A DNA stretch of 38,975 nt, taken from positions 1-38,975 of the forward strand of contig NZ_JAJUWT010000040.1 in the NCBI RefSeq assembly GCF_021390395.1, read 5' to 3'. The position numbers and the translations under genes were made by a program. Of the stretch, positions 1-7,374 are shown one piece after another. The DNA comes from Saccharothrix sp. S26 (GTDB taxonomy: Bacteria; Actinomycetota; Actinomycetes; Mycobacteriales; Pseudonocardiaceae). The notes below the pieces were generated by a model. It was not told where the DNA came from. It searched no databases and saw only the letters and a program-made list of their open reading frames with translations. Within the stretch, counting starts at the first letter, position 1. Every line of letters starts with the position of its first letter.

Positions 1-48
1 GTGCGTCGTGCGGGGGGGTGATCCGCGGGCCACGACGTCGTCGGGCGG

Positions 49-489
49 TCAGGCCGGCGTGGTCCGGTAGCTCTCGGTGTAGTAGTCGCCGAGGCGCTGC
101 CGGTACTCGTCGGCGTCGAAGGTGTCCGGGTCGTACTCCGGCGCCTGCCGCACCTGGTCCTGGGTGCGGTCGACGTGGACCTTCTTCGCCTCGTGGTCGA
201 CCCTCGCGACGGCACCGACCGGCAGCACGACCTTCAGGTGCGACCGCCACGTGCCCGCGTCGACCAGCAGGCAGTCGGCGGGCACGCGCGCGTTGGACTG
301 GTCGATCTCGCCGATCGAGCCGTCCAGCGCCTCGACCTCGTACCCGAGCAGGCCGATGTCCGGGCGGTCGTGGCGGTCGGCGGACCGGGTCGCCTCGTCG
401 ACCTCGGGGGAGTCGGTGTCGCGCCCGTCGAGCAGCTCGTCGACGTTGCGCCACACCCACGGCGCGAAGGGGATGGGGAGCGGGTGCAT
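49..489 (-). CDS. PRC-barrel domain protein
   Basis: 146-residue cytoplasmic protein. Residues about 45-115 (starting LGYEVEALDGSIGEID) form a PRC-barrel domain, a small beta-barrel also found in RimM and the photosynthetic reaction-centre H subunit. The flanks are acidic or charged. No membrane segment or signal peptide is visible. The ATG is preceded by an AAGGAGG ribosome-binding site (plus-strand 496-502) at good spacing. Stand-alone PRC-barrel proteins of this kind in actinomycetes are often general-stress proteins, and a SigB-like promoter lies just upstream. The exact molecular role is not known. The domain call is firm; the stress role is inference. Confidence 0.85.
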   Translation of the reverse strand: MHPLPIPFAPWVWRNVDELLDGRDTDSPEVDEATRSADRHDRPDIGLLGYEVEALDGSIGEIDQSNARVPADCLLVDAGTWRSHLKVVLPVGAVARVDHEAKKVHVDRTQDQVRQAPEYDPDTFDADEYRQRLGDYYTESYRTTPA

Positions 490-852
490 CTCGGCCTCCT
501 TGGTCGGATGGTCGCCCGAGGAGTACCCGTTCGAGTGAACATCGAGACCCGAACGATCGCTTTCTCACCACGATAACTTCAGTGTTGACCGAAAGTGATC
601 ACCTGGGCTCGAAAGGCGACAAGGGCGTCCCCGACCGTGTCCCCGTTAGTGGGTTCACCTCACTGAAGGTGACGGTGTTCGCCTCGCCTTGATGAACGTC
701 CATCCCCGAAAGGCGGGGACCGTGGTCCTGGCCGGGTTGGGCGCAGATCGCGGGTGTAGAAGGAAACGGGCGGTTCCGGTCGGGGACCGAGCCGTGCTCC
801 GCTGCGGAAGGTGGTGGCGATCGTGGGCGATCGAGGTGACGGTCGGGGTGGG
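490..852. other. Divergent intergenic region before the RiPP-like operon
   Basis: No convincing gene lies in these 363 bases. Besides the minus-strand promoter there are two short inverted repeats facing the plus-strand operon: TCACCT/AGGTGA with a 6-base spacer (655-672) and TCCCCG/CGGGGA with a 5-base loop (703-719). The first could be an operator and the second an RNA hairpin in a long 5' leader. A TTGACC at 585-590 could be a -35 but has no good -10 partner. No known riboswitch was recognised. Confidence 0.35.
523..549 (-). promoter_or_regulatory. SigB-like promoter of the PRC-barrel gene
   Basis: Read on the minus strand, GGTCTC (plus 544-549) is followed after 15 bases by GGGTAC (plus 523-528). 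This fits the actinomycete general-stress sigma (SigB/SigF type) pattern of a GNNT-like -35 and a GGGTAC -10 at 14-16 bases. It sits about 34 bases upstream of the start codon. Pattern match only. Confidence 0.45.
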
Positions 853-1446
853 ATGTCGGAGCAGGACGCGGAGCTGTTCCTGACCGGCGGGCCCGCGGGC
901 CGCCAGGTGCGGGAGGGCAGCCACGAGGCCGGTGGTTTCCGGCAACCGATGACGGCCAACCGGCAGGTCGTCGAGCTGCACGTGTGCATGGGCCTCAACG
1001 CCTGCAAGGGCCACGACGCGCTCGGCACGGCGACGCTGCCCGGCACCGGCCGCTGCGCCACCGCGCTGCACGTCTGCCACGGCGACAACGAGTGCCGCGG
1101 CCAGGGCGGGTGCGGTTACGCGGGCAGCGAGTTCGAGCAGACCAAGCCGGGCGACCAGTCGTGCAAGTACAACGGCAGCTGCGCGAGCCCGATCAACGAG
1201 TGCCGGGTGGCGTCGGCGGGCCCGTTCAAGGGGACCAGCGTGTGGATGCTGGCGCGCAAGCGGTTCGAGGCCCGGATGTGGGAGTCCGGCCTCTCGTTCG
1301 GCCCCGCGCCCAGCCGCGGCTACCCCAACGACCTCGTGCCGGCGTACGAGCTGGATCGCGAGGAGGTCTTCGCCGAGCTGACGGCGAAGAAGAAGGTGCC
1401 GAGCCCGAGGGCTCACGCGTTGCCGCGTTACGTGGGCCGTGCGTGA
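853..1446 (+). CDS. Cysteine-rich RiPP precursor-like protein (MNIO substrate candidate)
   Basis: 197 residues from the ATG at 853 (MSEQDAELF). An in-frame GTG at 811 would add 14 residues, but 853 gives the more natural N-terminus. Nine cysteines lie between residues 45 and 117. The core contains a duplicated motif, LHVCMGLNACKG (42-53) and LHVCHGDNECRGQGGC (72-87), followed by SCKYNGSC and INEC. Such C-x-G-x-N-x-C-[KR]-G repeats resemble the low-complexity HvfA/BufA2-type substrates of MNIO enzymes. No signal peptide or membrane helix is present, unlike the exported bufferins, and the protein is long, with about 80 residues after the cysteine core. The stop overlaps the next start by one base (TGATG), so it is co-translated with the DUF692 gene. 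Role as substrate is inferred from composition and context; it could instead be a cysteine-rich metal-binding protein in its own right. Confidence 0.7.
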   Translation: MSEQDAELFLTGGPAGRQVREGSHEAGGFRQPMTANRQVVELHVCMGLNACKGHDALGTATLPGTGRCATALHVCHGDNECRGQGGCGYAGSEFEQTKPGDQSCKYNGSCASPINECRVASAGPFKGTSVWMLARKRFEARMWESGLSFGPAPSRGYPNDLVPAYELDREEVFAELTAKKKVPSPRAHALPRYVGRA

Positions 1447-2282
1447 TGCCGGCGGTCGACCGGCTGGGCCTGCCGGACCTGGGGTTCGGGGTCGGGTTGC
1501 GCGCGAGTCATGCCGACCAGGTGCTGCGGGGTCCGGCCGGGGTGGACTGGTTCGAGGTCATCACCGAGAACGTCTTGGACGACGGTGGCTATGCGCGGTA
1601 CGTGTTCGACCAGGTCGCGGAGCGGTACCCCGTGGCGTTGCACGGTGTGTCGCTGTCGATCGGGAGCACCGACCCGTTGGACCTGGACTACCTGGCGCGG
1701 GTGCGTCGGCTCGCCGACGGTGCGGGCGCGGCGTGGGTGTCGGACCACCTGTGCTGGACGGGGGTGCTGGGGGTGAACACGCACGACCTGCTGCCGCTGC
1801 CGTTGACGGAGGAGTCGTTGCGGCACGTGGTGCGGCGGGTGCGGGTCGCGCAGGACGTGCTGGAGCGGCCGTTGGTGTTGGAGAACCCGAGCACGTACCT
1901 GGGTTTCGCGGAGTCGACCGTGCCGGAGGCGGAGTTCCTGGCCCGGTTGGCCGAGGAGTCGGGGTGCGGGTTGCTGTTGGACGTGAACAACGTGTACGTG
2001 TCGGCGGTCAACCACGAGTTCGACCCCTACGACTACATCCGGGCGTTGCCGGCGGACCGGGTGGTGCACCTGCACGTGGCCGGGCACACGGACTGCGGCA
2101 CGCACCTGATCGACACGCACGACCAGCCGGTGGCGGACCCGGTGTGGGACCTGTACGCGTTCACGACCGGTCGGTTGCCGTCGGTGTCGGTGTTGTTGGA
2201 GTGGGACGACCGGGTTCCGGCGTTCGGGGTGCTGACGGCCGAGCTGGACAAGGCGCGGGAGCGGACCGCTCGTGCCGGCTGA
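1446..2282 (+). CDS. DUF692/MNIO-family peptide-modifying oxygenase (HvfB/BufB-like)
   Basis: 278 residues, the usual size for DUF692 (multinuclear non-haem iron-dependent oxidative enzymes, TIM-barrel fold). Family landmarks are visible: a GFGVGLR start near residue 13, WFEVITEN (35-42), LHGVSLSIGS (65-74), SDHLCW (99-104), LENPSTY (145-151), LLLDVNNVYVSAVNH (176-190), HLHVAGH (208-214), LIDTHDQPV (221-229) and LLEW (250-253). The His, Asp and Glu residues in these motifs (for example H66, H101, E146, D179, H190, E252) are candidate iron ligands. Family members modify cysteines or other residues of ribosomal peptides (MbnB, bufferin, TglH and ChrH examples). The gene overlaps the cysteine-rich gene upstream by one base and the DUF2063 gene downstream by 11 bases, which fits a maturase with its own substrate and partner. 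The chemistry on this substrate is unknown. Confidence 0.9.
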   Translation: MPAVDRLGLPDLGFGVGLRASHADQVLRGPAGVDWFEVITENVLDDGGYARYVFDQVAERYPVALHGVSLSIGSTDPLDLDYLARVRRLADGAGAAWVSDHLCWTGVLGVNTHDLLPLPLTEESLRHVVRRVRVAQDVLERPLVLENPSTYLGFAESTVPEAEFLARLAEESGCGLLLDVNNVYVSAVNHEFDPYDYIRALPADRVVHLHVAGHTDCGTHLIDTHDQPVADPVWDLYAFTTGRLPSVSVLLEWDDRVPAFGVLTAELDKARERTARAG

Positions 2283-3078
2283 GCGGTTGCGGTCGCTGCA
2301 GGGCTGGTTGCAGGGCGCGATCATGGACCCGGCCGCCGCGACCGGGGTGGAGGACGTGGTGGTGGCCACGGCGCGGTTGCCCGCGGCTCGGCGGCTGGCG
2401 ATCTACCAGCACGGCTACCTGTCCCGGTTGGTCGAGTGCCTGGGCGCGCACTACCCCGTGACGCGGCACCTGCTGGGGGTGGAGCTGTTCGAGGAGTTCG
2501 CCCGGGACTACCTGGCGGCTCGTCCTTCGCGCAGCTACACGTTGGGGGCGTTGGGCGCGGGTTTGGCGGACCACTTGGCGGCCACCCGCCCGGACGCCGG
2601 TTCGGGGGAGCGTGAACCGTGGATCGACCTGGTGGTCGACGTGGTGCGGTTCGAGCGGGCCTTCACGGAGGCGCACGGAGCCGAGGGCGCGGAGTTCCGT
2701 GCGCCTCCGGAAGGTTTGCCGGAGCCGGGGAGCGCGGGGTGGGCCGGGACGGTGGTGTCGACGGTGGGGTGCTTGCGGTTGTTGCGCGCGGGTTTCCCGG
2801 TGCACGCGTTCGCCGTCGCGGTGCGCGCCCGGCGTGACCCGCCGTTGCCCGCGCCGGGGGAGGTGCGGTTGGTGTTGGCGCGCCGTGACTTCGTGGTGAC
2901 GGTGGCGGAGGTGGACGAGCCGCGTTATCGGCTGCTGGCGGCGCTGCGGTCCGGTGTGCCGGTGGGGCGGGCCGGCGCGGACGCCGGGTTGACCCCGGAC
3001 CGGACGGACGCGTGCCTGCGCGCGTGGATCGCCGAACGACTGATCGTCGCACTCAACGGAAGGACGTCCCGCGGATGA
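2272..3078 (+). CDS. DUF2063 (HvfC/BufC-like) partner of the MNIO enzyme
   Basis: 268 residues from a GTG inside the end of the DUF692 gene. The N-terminal 100 residues match DUF2063: LRSLQGWLQGAI, then RRLAIYQHGYLSRLVECLG and HYPVTRHLLGVELFEEFARDY. The domain was once called a putative DNA-binding domain, but it is now known as the partner that helps present the precursor peptide to MNIO enzymes. The C-terminal half (about 150-268) is less conserved and may form a winged-helix-like peptide-binding part. No membrane segments. The stop overlaps the next ATG (ATGA), so expression is coupled to the ferritin-like gene. Substrate delivery is the inferred role. Confidence 0.85.
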   Translation: MPAERLRSLQGWLQGAIMDPAAATGVEDVVVATARLPAARRLAIYQHGYLSRLVECLGAHYPVTRHLLGVELFEEFARDYLAARPSRSYTLGALGAGLADHLAATRPDAGSGEREPWIDLVVDVVRFERAFTEAHGAEGAEFRAPPEGLPEPGSAGWAGTVVSTVGCLRLLRAGFPVHAFAVAVRARRDPPLPAPGEVRLVLARRDFVVTVAEVDEPRYRLLAALRSGVPVGRAGADAGLTPDRTDACLRAWIAERLIVALNGRTSRG

Positions 3079-4346
3079 CCACCATGCACACGGCTGTGCC
3101 GGCCGAGTACTCGAAGCCGAAGGCCAACGAGCCGATCAGGACGACGGACGCGTTGTTCTCGCACCTGTACGACGCGGCCCGGTTGGAGCTGTCGACCATT
3201 CCGCTGTACCTGTACGCCGCGTACTCGATCGAGACGGAGAACGTGTCGCAGTGGTCGGCGGGGCCGGGCGCGTTCCGGTTGATCAAGAGCATCGTGATCG
3301 AGGAGATGCTGCACCTGTCGTTGGTGCGCAACCTGATCGTGGCGATCGGGTACGGCGACCGGGTCGAGTTCCGGAACAAGGAGTTCGTGCCGGCGTTCCC
3401 GAGTCCGATGCTGCACCGGGTGCCGGAGTTGGAGCTGAAGCTGGCGCCGTTGACGACGGACCTGGTGCGGGACGTGTTCATGCCGTTGGAGTTGCCGGAG
3501 AAGAAGGACGCGCCGCCGGAGTCGGACGAGTACCAGACGATCGGGCAGTTCTACAAGGCGATCTTCGACGGTTTCCAGTGGTTGTGCGGGGTGGGTGAGG
3601 ACGGGCGGGACGGGCCGGACCCGGCGAAGGAGAAGGAGTTGTTCCGGCACAACCGGTTGGACTTGCAGTACACGAACACGTACTGGAACGAGGGAGGTGG
3701 TGGTGCGCCGGTGCTGGTGCACGACCTGACGTCGGCGCTCACGGCGATCAACGTGATCGTGGAGCAGGGCGAGGGGATGGACCCGGACCAGCAGGAGGTG
3801 CCGATCGACCCGGAGGACCCGAAGCAGGACCTGGCGACGGGGTTGTTCGAGGCCCCGCACTACGTGAAGTTCAAGCGGATCGCGGACGGGTGGGAGCCGA
3901 TCGGGACGGTGTACCCGGTGCCGGAGAACCCGCGGGTGTCGCAGTTCCCGGAGGGCCCGGTGCGCGACCTGGGGCAGTTGGCGTGCGCCTCGTACACCTA
4001 CGTGCTGGCGATGCTGGACGAGCTGTACAACACGTCGGGTCGGGACGTGAAGCCGGGTGCGAGCAGTCGGCGGTACGGGTTGGAGCGGATGTTCGTCGCG
4101 GCGATGCAGGGCTTGCTGTTCGGCGTGGTGAAGGAGTTGGTGCGCACGCCGATCACGAAGGGCCCGTACCGCGGTCTGCACGCCGCGCCGACGTTCGAGT
4201 ACTACGAGTTCCCGGAGGGGGAGTCGTTGACGCGGCACCTGAAAGCCCTGTGCGACCGCGTCCTGCCGCACTACCCGGCGTTGGGCGGGGACAACAGCGT
4301 GCTGTGGCTGATCAGCGAGCAGATGCCGGACGACCTGACCCACTAG
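3075..4346 (+). CDS. Ferritin-like (VioB/RebD-type) diiron-fold protein
   Basis: 423 residues. The N-terminal 230 residues form a ferritin-like four-helix domain of the VioB/iminophenylpyruvate-dimer-synthase family. Candidate metal ligands are E38 (in RLELSTIPLYLYAAY) and E76, E77 and H80 (in IVIEEMLHLSLVRN), the usual E...ExxH arrangement. The remainder contains the helical stretch LACASYTYVLAMLDELYNT and a C-terminal region ending HYPALGGDNSVLWLISEQMP. VioB and RebD use haem and act on tryptophan-derived imines, but stand-alone members have mostly unknown reactions. The start overlaps the DUF2063 stop by four bases (ATGA), so it is the fourth gene of the RiPP-like operon. It may oxidise the modified peptide or handle iron for the MNIO enzyme; both are inference. 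Confidence 0.8.
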   Translation: MTTMHTAVPAEYSKPKANEPIRTTDALFSHLYDAARLELSTIPLYLYAAYSIETENVSQWSAGPGAFRLIKSIVIEEMLHLSLVRNLIVAIGYGDRVEFRNKEFVPAFPSPMLHRVPELELKLAPLTTDLVRDVFMPLELPEKKDAPPESDEYQTIGQFYKAIFDGFQWLCGVGEDGRDGPDPAKEKELFRHNRLDLQYTNTYWNEGGGGAPVLVHDLTSALTAINVIVEQGEGMDPDQQEVPIDPEDPKQDLATGLFEAPHYVKFKRIADGWEPIGTVYPVPENPRVSQFPEGPVRDLGQLACASYTYVLAMLDELYNTSGRDVKPGASSRRYGLERMFVAAMQGLLFGVVKELVRTPITKGPYRGLHAAPTFEYYEFPEGESLTRHLKALCDRVLPHYPALGGDNSVLWLISEQMPDDLTH

Positions 4347-4391
4347 CCGCGCGCGGTGGTTCCCGGTCCCCGTCGGGCGTTGTGTGCGTGG

Positions 4392-5369
4392 TCAGGTCGT
4401 GGTCTTGGTGAGGACGTTGCAGGTCGGGTGCGGGAAGGTGTAGGTGGTCCCGTCGATCTCGATGTCGAGGAGGATCCGCTGGGTGTAGGCGAGGATGTCG
4501 TAGTGGGTGCCGCCGTCGAGTGACAGCAGCCAGTAGTTCGCGCTGTAGCCGGAGAGTGCGGCCTTGCCGTGTTCGAAGGGGATGTTGAGCACCGCGCCGC
4601 CGTTGGTGTCCTCGACTTCGCAGGTGATGTGGTCGGTGACGGGGTGGCCGGCCTTGGCGAGGTCGTCGATCGCGGTTCGGAGGGGCAGTCCGATGTCCAG
4701 GGTCAGCACGGGTTGCGGGTTCTGGTAGTTGCCGTCCTCGGTGAGCGGCAGCCCGTACGGGTACGGGAGGGTGTCGAGGCCGTCGGGGGTGGGCAGGACC
4801 GAGGGGGACGTGGGGATCTCCGGTTGCCCGCCGGCTTCCCGGGCGGAGCCCAGTGCCAGGACGGAGACGCCGTGCGGCACGGAGATCTGCTTGGCCAGGG
4901 TGCGCTGCGGGGGTTGTGGTTGTGGGTCGCCCGGTTCGTACGCCGGGTTGTCGGGTGGGTAGGGGTAGGGGCCGATCTGCTGCTTCTCGGTGGTGAGGGA
5001 GAGCCAGGCCCCGTTCTCCTCGTGGACGATCTGGCCCTGGCCGGGGCCTTCGGCGAAGCGGATCTGCTGGTCGTAGAACAGCACGAACGGGGTCTGCTGG
5101 TAGGTGCCGCCCCGGTTGGGCGCGGCGACGGGGCCGGCGACGGCGTCCTCGCCCTGGAAGACGATGGTCTCGTAGTAGGTGAAGTTCTTGAGGACGTAGC
5201 CGATGGACACCCCGTTCTGGGGTGACTGCTGTGGCAGGGGCATGACGTTGTAGGAGTACGGGGTGGTCGGGTCGCCCTTGCCGGTGCCGGGCAGGTTCTG
5301 GTTGGTCCACGTGCCGACCAGGTGTTGTTGGAAGGTCGACAGCTCCGAGATTTCGGCTTTGCGCGGCAT
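4392..5369 (-). CDS. Unknown protein, possible beta-barrel haem/ligand binder
   Basis: 325 residues from the ATG at 5369, chosen because AGGGGAG lies about 8 bases upstream; an upstream in-frame ATG would add 22 residues with no ribosome-binding site. The N-terminus has FQQHLVGTWTNQNLPG, followed by many aromatic beta-strand-like segments (YVLKNFTYYETIVF, PFVLFYDQQIRF), suggesting a lipocalin- or nitrobindin-like barrel. There is no signal peptide or membrane segment. The gene converges with the ferritin-like gene, with 45 bases between the stops, so any functional link with the RiPP-like operon is weak. I do not recognise a named family with certainty. Confidence 0.6.
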   Translation of the reverse strand: MPRKAEISELSTFQQHLVGTWTNQNLPGTGKGDPTTPYSYNVMPLPQQSPQNGVSIGYVLKNFTYYETIVFQGEDAVAGPVAAPNRGGTYQQTPFVLFYDQQIRFAEGPGQGQIVHEENGAWLSLTTEKQQIGPYPYPPDNPAYEPGDPQPQPPQRTLAKQISVPHGVSVLALGSAREAGGQPEIPTSPSVLPTPDGLDTLPYPYGLPLTEDGNYQNPQPVLTLDIGLPLRTAIDDLAKAGHPVTDHITCEVEDTNGGAVLNIPFEHGKAALSGYSANYWLLSLDGGTHYDILAYTQRILLDIEIDGTTYTFPHPTCNVLTKTTT

Positions 5370-5472
5370 CAGGCGCTCCCCTGCTCTGCGTCGGCCCCCT
5401 CCAGGCATGGTCTGCCGCGTGATCACGTCGTTCAAGGGGGTCGGGCAGGCGTCACCCGTCGTGGCAGGTCTG

Positions 5473-6120
5473 TCACACGGTCGGTGGGGAGGTCCAGCGC
5501 CAGACGGACGGTGGTCGTCCGCCCTTGGGCAGGGCGGCGGCGTGGTGGGTGGTGCGTTCGAGGCCGGGTACGCGTTCCATGGTGCGGCCGAGGTTGGCGG
5601 GGTAGGGGCGGTCGCCGGTGAGGGATTCGGTGGCGTCGAGGGCGTGGGCGGTGGTGAACTCGTGGCCCAGCAGGCCCGCGGTGAAGGCGGGGTCGCGCCA
5701 GAGGTGGCCGGCGAGGATGGGGCGGCAGTCGCGGACGATGCGGTCGTGGTCGAACGCCAGGGGCGGGACGTCGGACAGCGGTGCCCAGGTCGGGCCGTCG
5801 TCGGTGAGCCCGGCGGGGTCGATGGTGGCCCAGAGGGCGATGGACAGGGTGGGGCCGCGCGGGTCGCGGGACGGTTCGTCGAACGTGGTGAGCTGGCCGG
5901 AGGCGGAGATGGCCCGTTCGGGGACGCCGAGCTTGCCGGTGACCGCGCGCCGGGCCGCGTCGCGCAGGCGTTCGCCCTTGCCGAGCAGGACGCCGGGCAG
6001 GGCGAGGTCGCCCGCGAACGGTTCCTGCGCGCGGGGGGCGATGCCGAGGAGCACGGCGCGCGCGGTCGGGTCGAAGCGCAGGGCCAGCACGTCCACCGAC
6101 ACCAGGGTCGACTCGATCAT
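5473..6120 (-). CDS. NrtR-like regulator: degenerate Nudix domain plus winged helix
   Basis: 215 residues from the ATG at 6120 (MIESTLVSVDVLALRF); a GTG at 6138 adds six residues. The N-terminal 140 residues are a Nudix fold, but the Nudix box is degenerate. At the position of REUxEExGU it reads RAVTGKLGV, so the catalytic glutamates are absent. The C-terminal 70 residues (from LLGHEFTTAHALDATESLTG to KGGRPPSVWRW) match the winged-helix domain of NrtR regulators, which ends in a similar KGRP-x-x-x-[YW]R sequence. NrtR proteins sense ADP-ribose-type ligands and repress NAD-related genes. This gene starts just after the PurA-like gene and closes the operon. It is therefore a likely regulator of that operon through the inverted repeat at 9366-9388. 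Confidence 0.75.
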   Translation of the reverse strand: MIESTLVSVDVLALRFDPTARAVLLGIAPRAQEPFAGDLALPGVLLGKGERLRDAARRAVTGKLGVPERAISASGQLTTFDEPSRDPRGPTLSIALWATIDPAGLTDDGPTWAPLSDVPPLAFDHDRIVRDCRPILAGHLWRDPAFTAGLLGHEFTTAHALDATESLTGDRPYPANLGRTMERVPGLERTTHHAAALPKGGRPPSVWRWTSPPTV

Positions 6121-6138
6121 GGCGTGATTGTCCCGCAC

Positions 6139-7374
6139 TCAGCGCAGCGCCGGTGCGCGCACGGTGTAGTCGTCGCGGTCGGGTCCGGCGCCGGTGACGA
6201 GGACGGGCAGGTGCAGGTGGTCCTCGAGCCAGGCGACCGGGTCGGGCAGGTCGGTCAGCGTCGGGGTGCGGTCGGTGAGGAACGCGGTGAGGTCGGTGGT
6301 GGGCAGGGGTGCGTCGTAGGCGGTGGCGACTTGGAGGTTGTGCGCGTCGAGGTGGGTGACGGCCAGCCCATCGACGCCGCGGCAGGCGTCGACGGCGTAG
6401 CGCAGGAGCACGGCGTCGAGGTGTCCGGCGCGCCACGCGCCCTGGTACTCGCCGGTGCCGTTGTGGCGTTCGGGGAACCGTGCGAGCACCCGGTCGTCCT
6501 CGGTGGGGAACGGTCCCGCGCCGTGGCGGGTGTGGTAGGTGCGGGTGACGCCGATGACCGTGGCGGGGCGGTGCCCGAGCAGGGCGCGGGCGTTGTCGGG
6601 GGTGACGGTGGACCAGGTGGTGTGCGGGTGGAAGCCGCGCCACTGGTCGAGCAGCACGCCTTGCGCGCCCTCGAACACGAGCCGTCCCCGGTCGGCGAGG
6701 CGGCCGACCTCGTCGCCGGTGGTGACGCGGACCGCGCCCGCGAAGTCGCGGTAGAGCGAGACGAGGTCGTCGACCGCGGTCCCGTCGCCGATCAGCGGCT
6801 CGTAGAAGCGGGCCAGGGCGTCGAGCTTGGCCCGCAGCACGGTGGGGTGGGCGCAGTCGCCGACCGTCGGCGGTGGGCCCGGGACGCCGATGACCTCCTG
6901 GTTCTCCACCACGTCGCCGGGTGCCGCGCCGCGGGCGGCGAGCAGGCCGTACCAGGTGGTCTCGCCGATGCCCTTGCCGCACGAGCCGTGCCGGGCGTGG
7001 CCGCGGGCGTCCTCGCGGGCGCGGTTGGCGGCGACGTGGACGGGGGTGGTGAGCGGGGCGTCGGCGTCGATCGACAGCATCCGCAGCGGGTCGGTGACGC
7101 CCAGCCGTTCCAGGTCGCGTGCTTCGCCTGCCAGGGCGATCGGTTCGACCAGGACGTGGCGGGAGAGGTGGGTCGGCACGCCCGCGAGCGTGCCGGACCC
7201 GAACTGGCTGAACGTGTGGTGCCGGTCGCCGACGACGACGTTGTGCGCGGCCTGCGCGCCGCCGTTGAACCGGACCACCGAGGTGACCGGGCGGTCGTGG
7301 CACAGCGCGTCGACCACCGCTCCCTTCCCCTCGTCGCCGAACCCGAGGCCGACGACGATGACGTGGCCGTCCAT
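6139..7374 (-). CDS. Divergent adenylosuccinate synthetase (PurA) paralogue
   Basis: 411 residues. PurA normally makes adenylosuccinate from IMP, aspartate and GTP. Visible motifs are VVGLGFGDEGKGAVVDALC near the N-terminus (P-loop-like, with the catalytic Asp kept), RFNGGAQAAHNVVV (matching GGxNAGHT with its His), SCGKGIGE (matching GRGIGP) and FEGAQGVLLDQWRG (FEGAQG kept, but DIDHGTYP replaced). The family fold is clear, yet the IMP- and aspartate-binding segments differ from housekeeping PurA, and the 411-residue length is slightly short. The start overlaps the VWA stop by one base (TGATG). Its position between a VWA gene and an NrtR-like gene suggests a specialised nucleotide reaction rather than purine housekeeping; a diverted substrate is inference. 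Confidence 0.8.
   Translation of the reverse strand: MDGHVIVVGLGFGDEGKGAVVDALCHDRPVTSVVRFNGGAQAAHNVVVGDRHHTFSQFGSGTLAGVPTHLSRHVLVEPIALAGEARDLERLGVTDPLRMLSIDADAPLTTPVHVAANRAREDARGHARHGSCGKGIGETTWYGLLAARGAAPGDVVENQEVIGVPGPPPTVGDCAHPTVLRAKLDALARFYEPLIGDGTAVDDLVSLYRDFAGAVRVTTGDEVGRLADRGRLVFEGAQGVLLDQWRGFHPHTTWSTVTPDNARALLGHRPATVIGVTRTYHTRHGAGPFPTEDDRVLARFPERHNGTGEYQGAWRAGHLDAVLLRYAVDACRGVDGLAVTHLDAHNLQVATAYDAPLPTTDLTAFLTDRTPTLTDLPDPVAWLEDHLHLPVLVTGAGPDRDDYTVRAPALR

Noticed and set aside
4347..4391. Bidirectional terminator between the ferritin-like gene and the convergent gene
   Set aside because: Only a 4-bp CCCG/CGGG stem with an 8-base loop can be formed, too weak to report.
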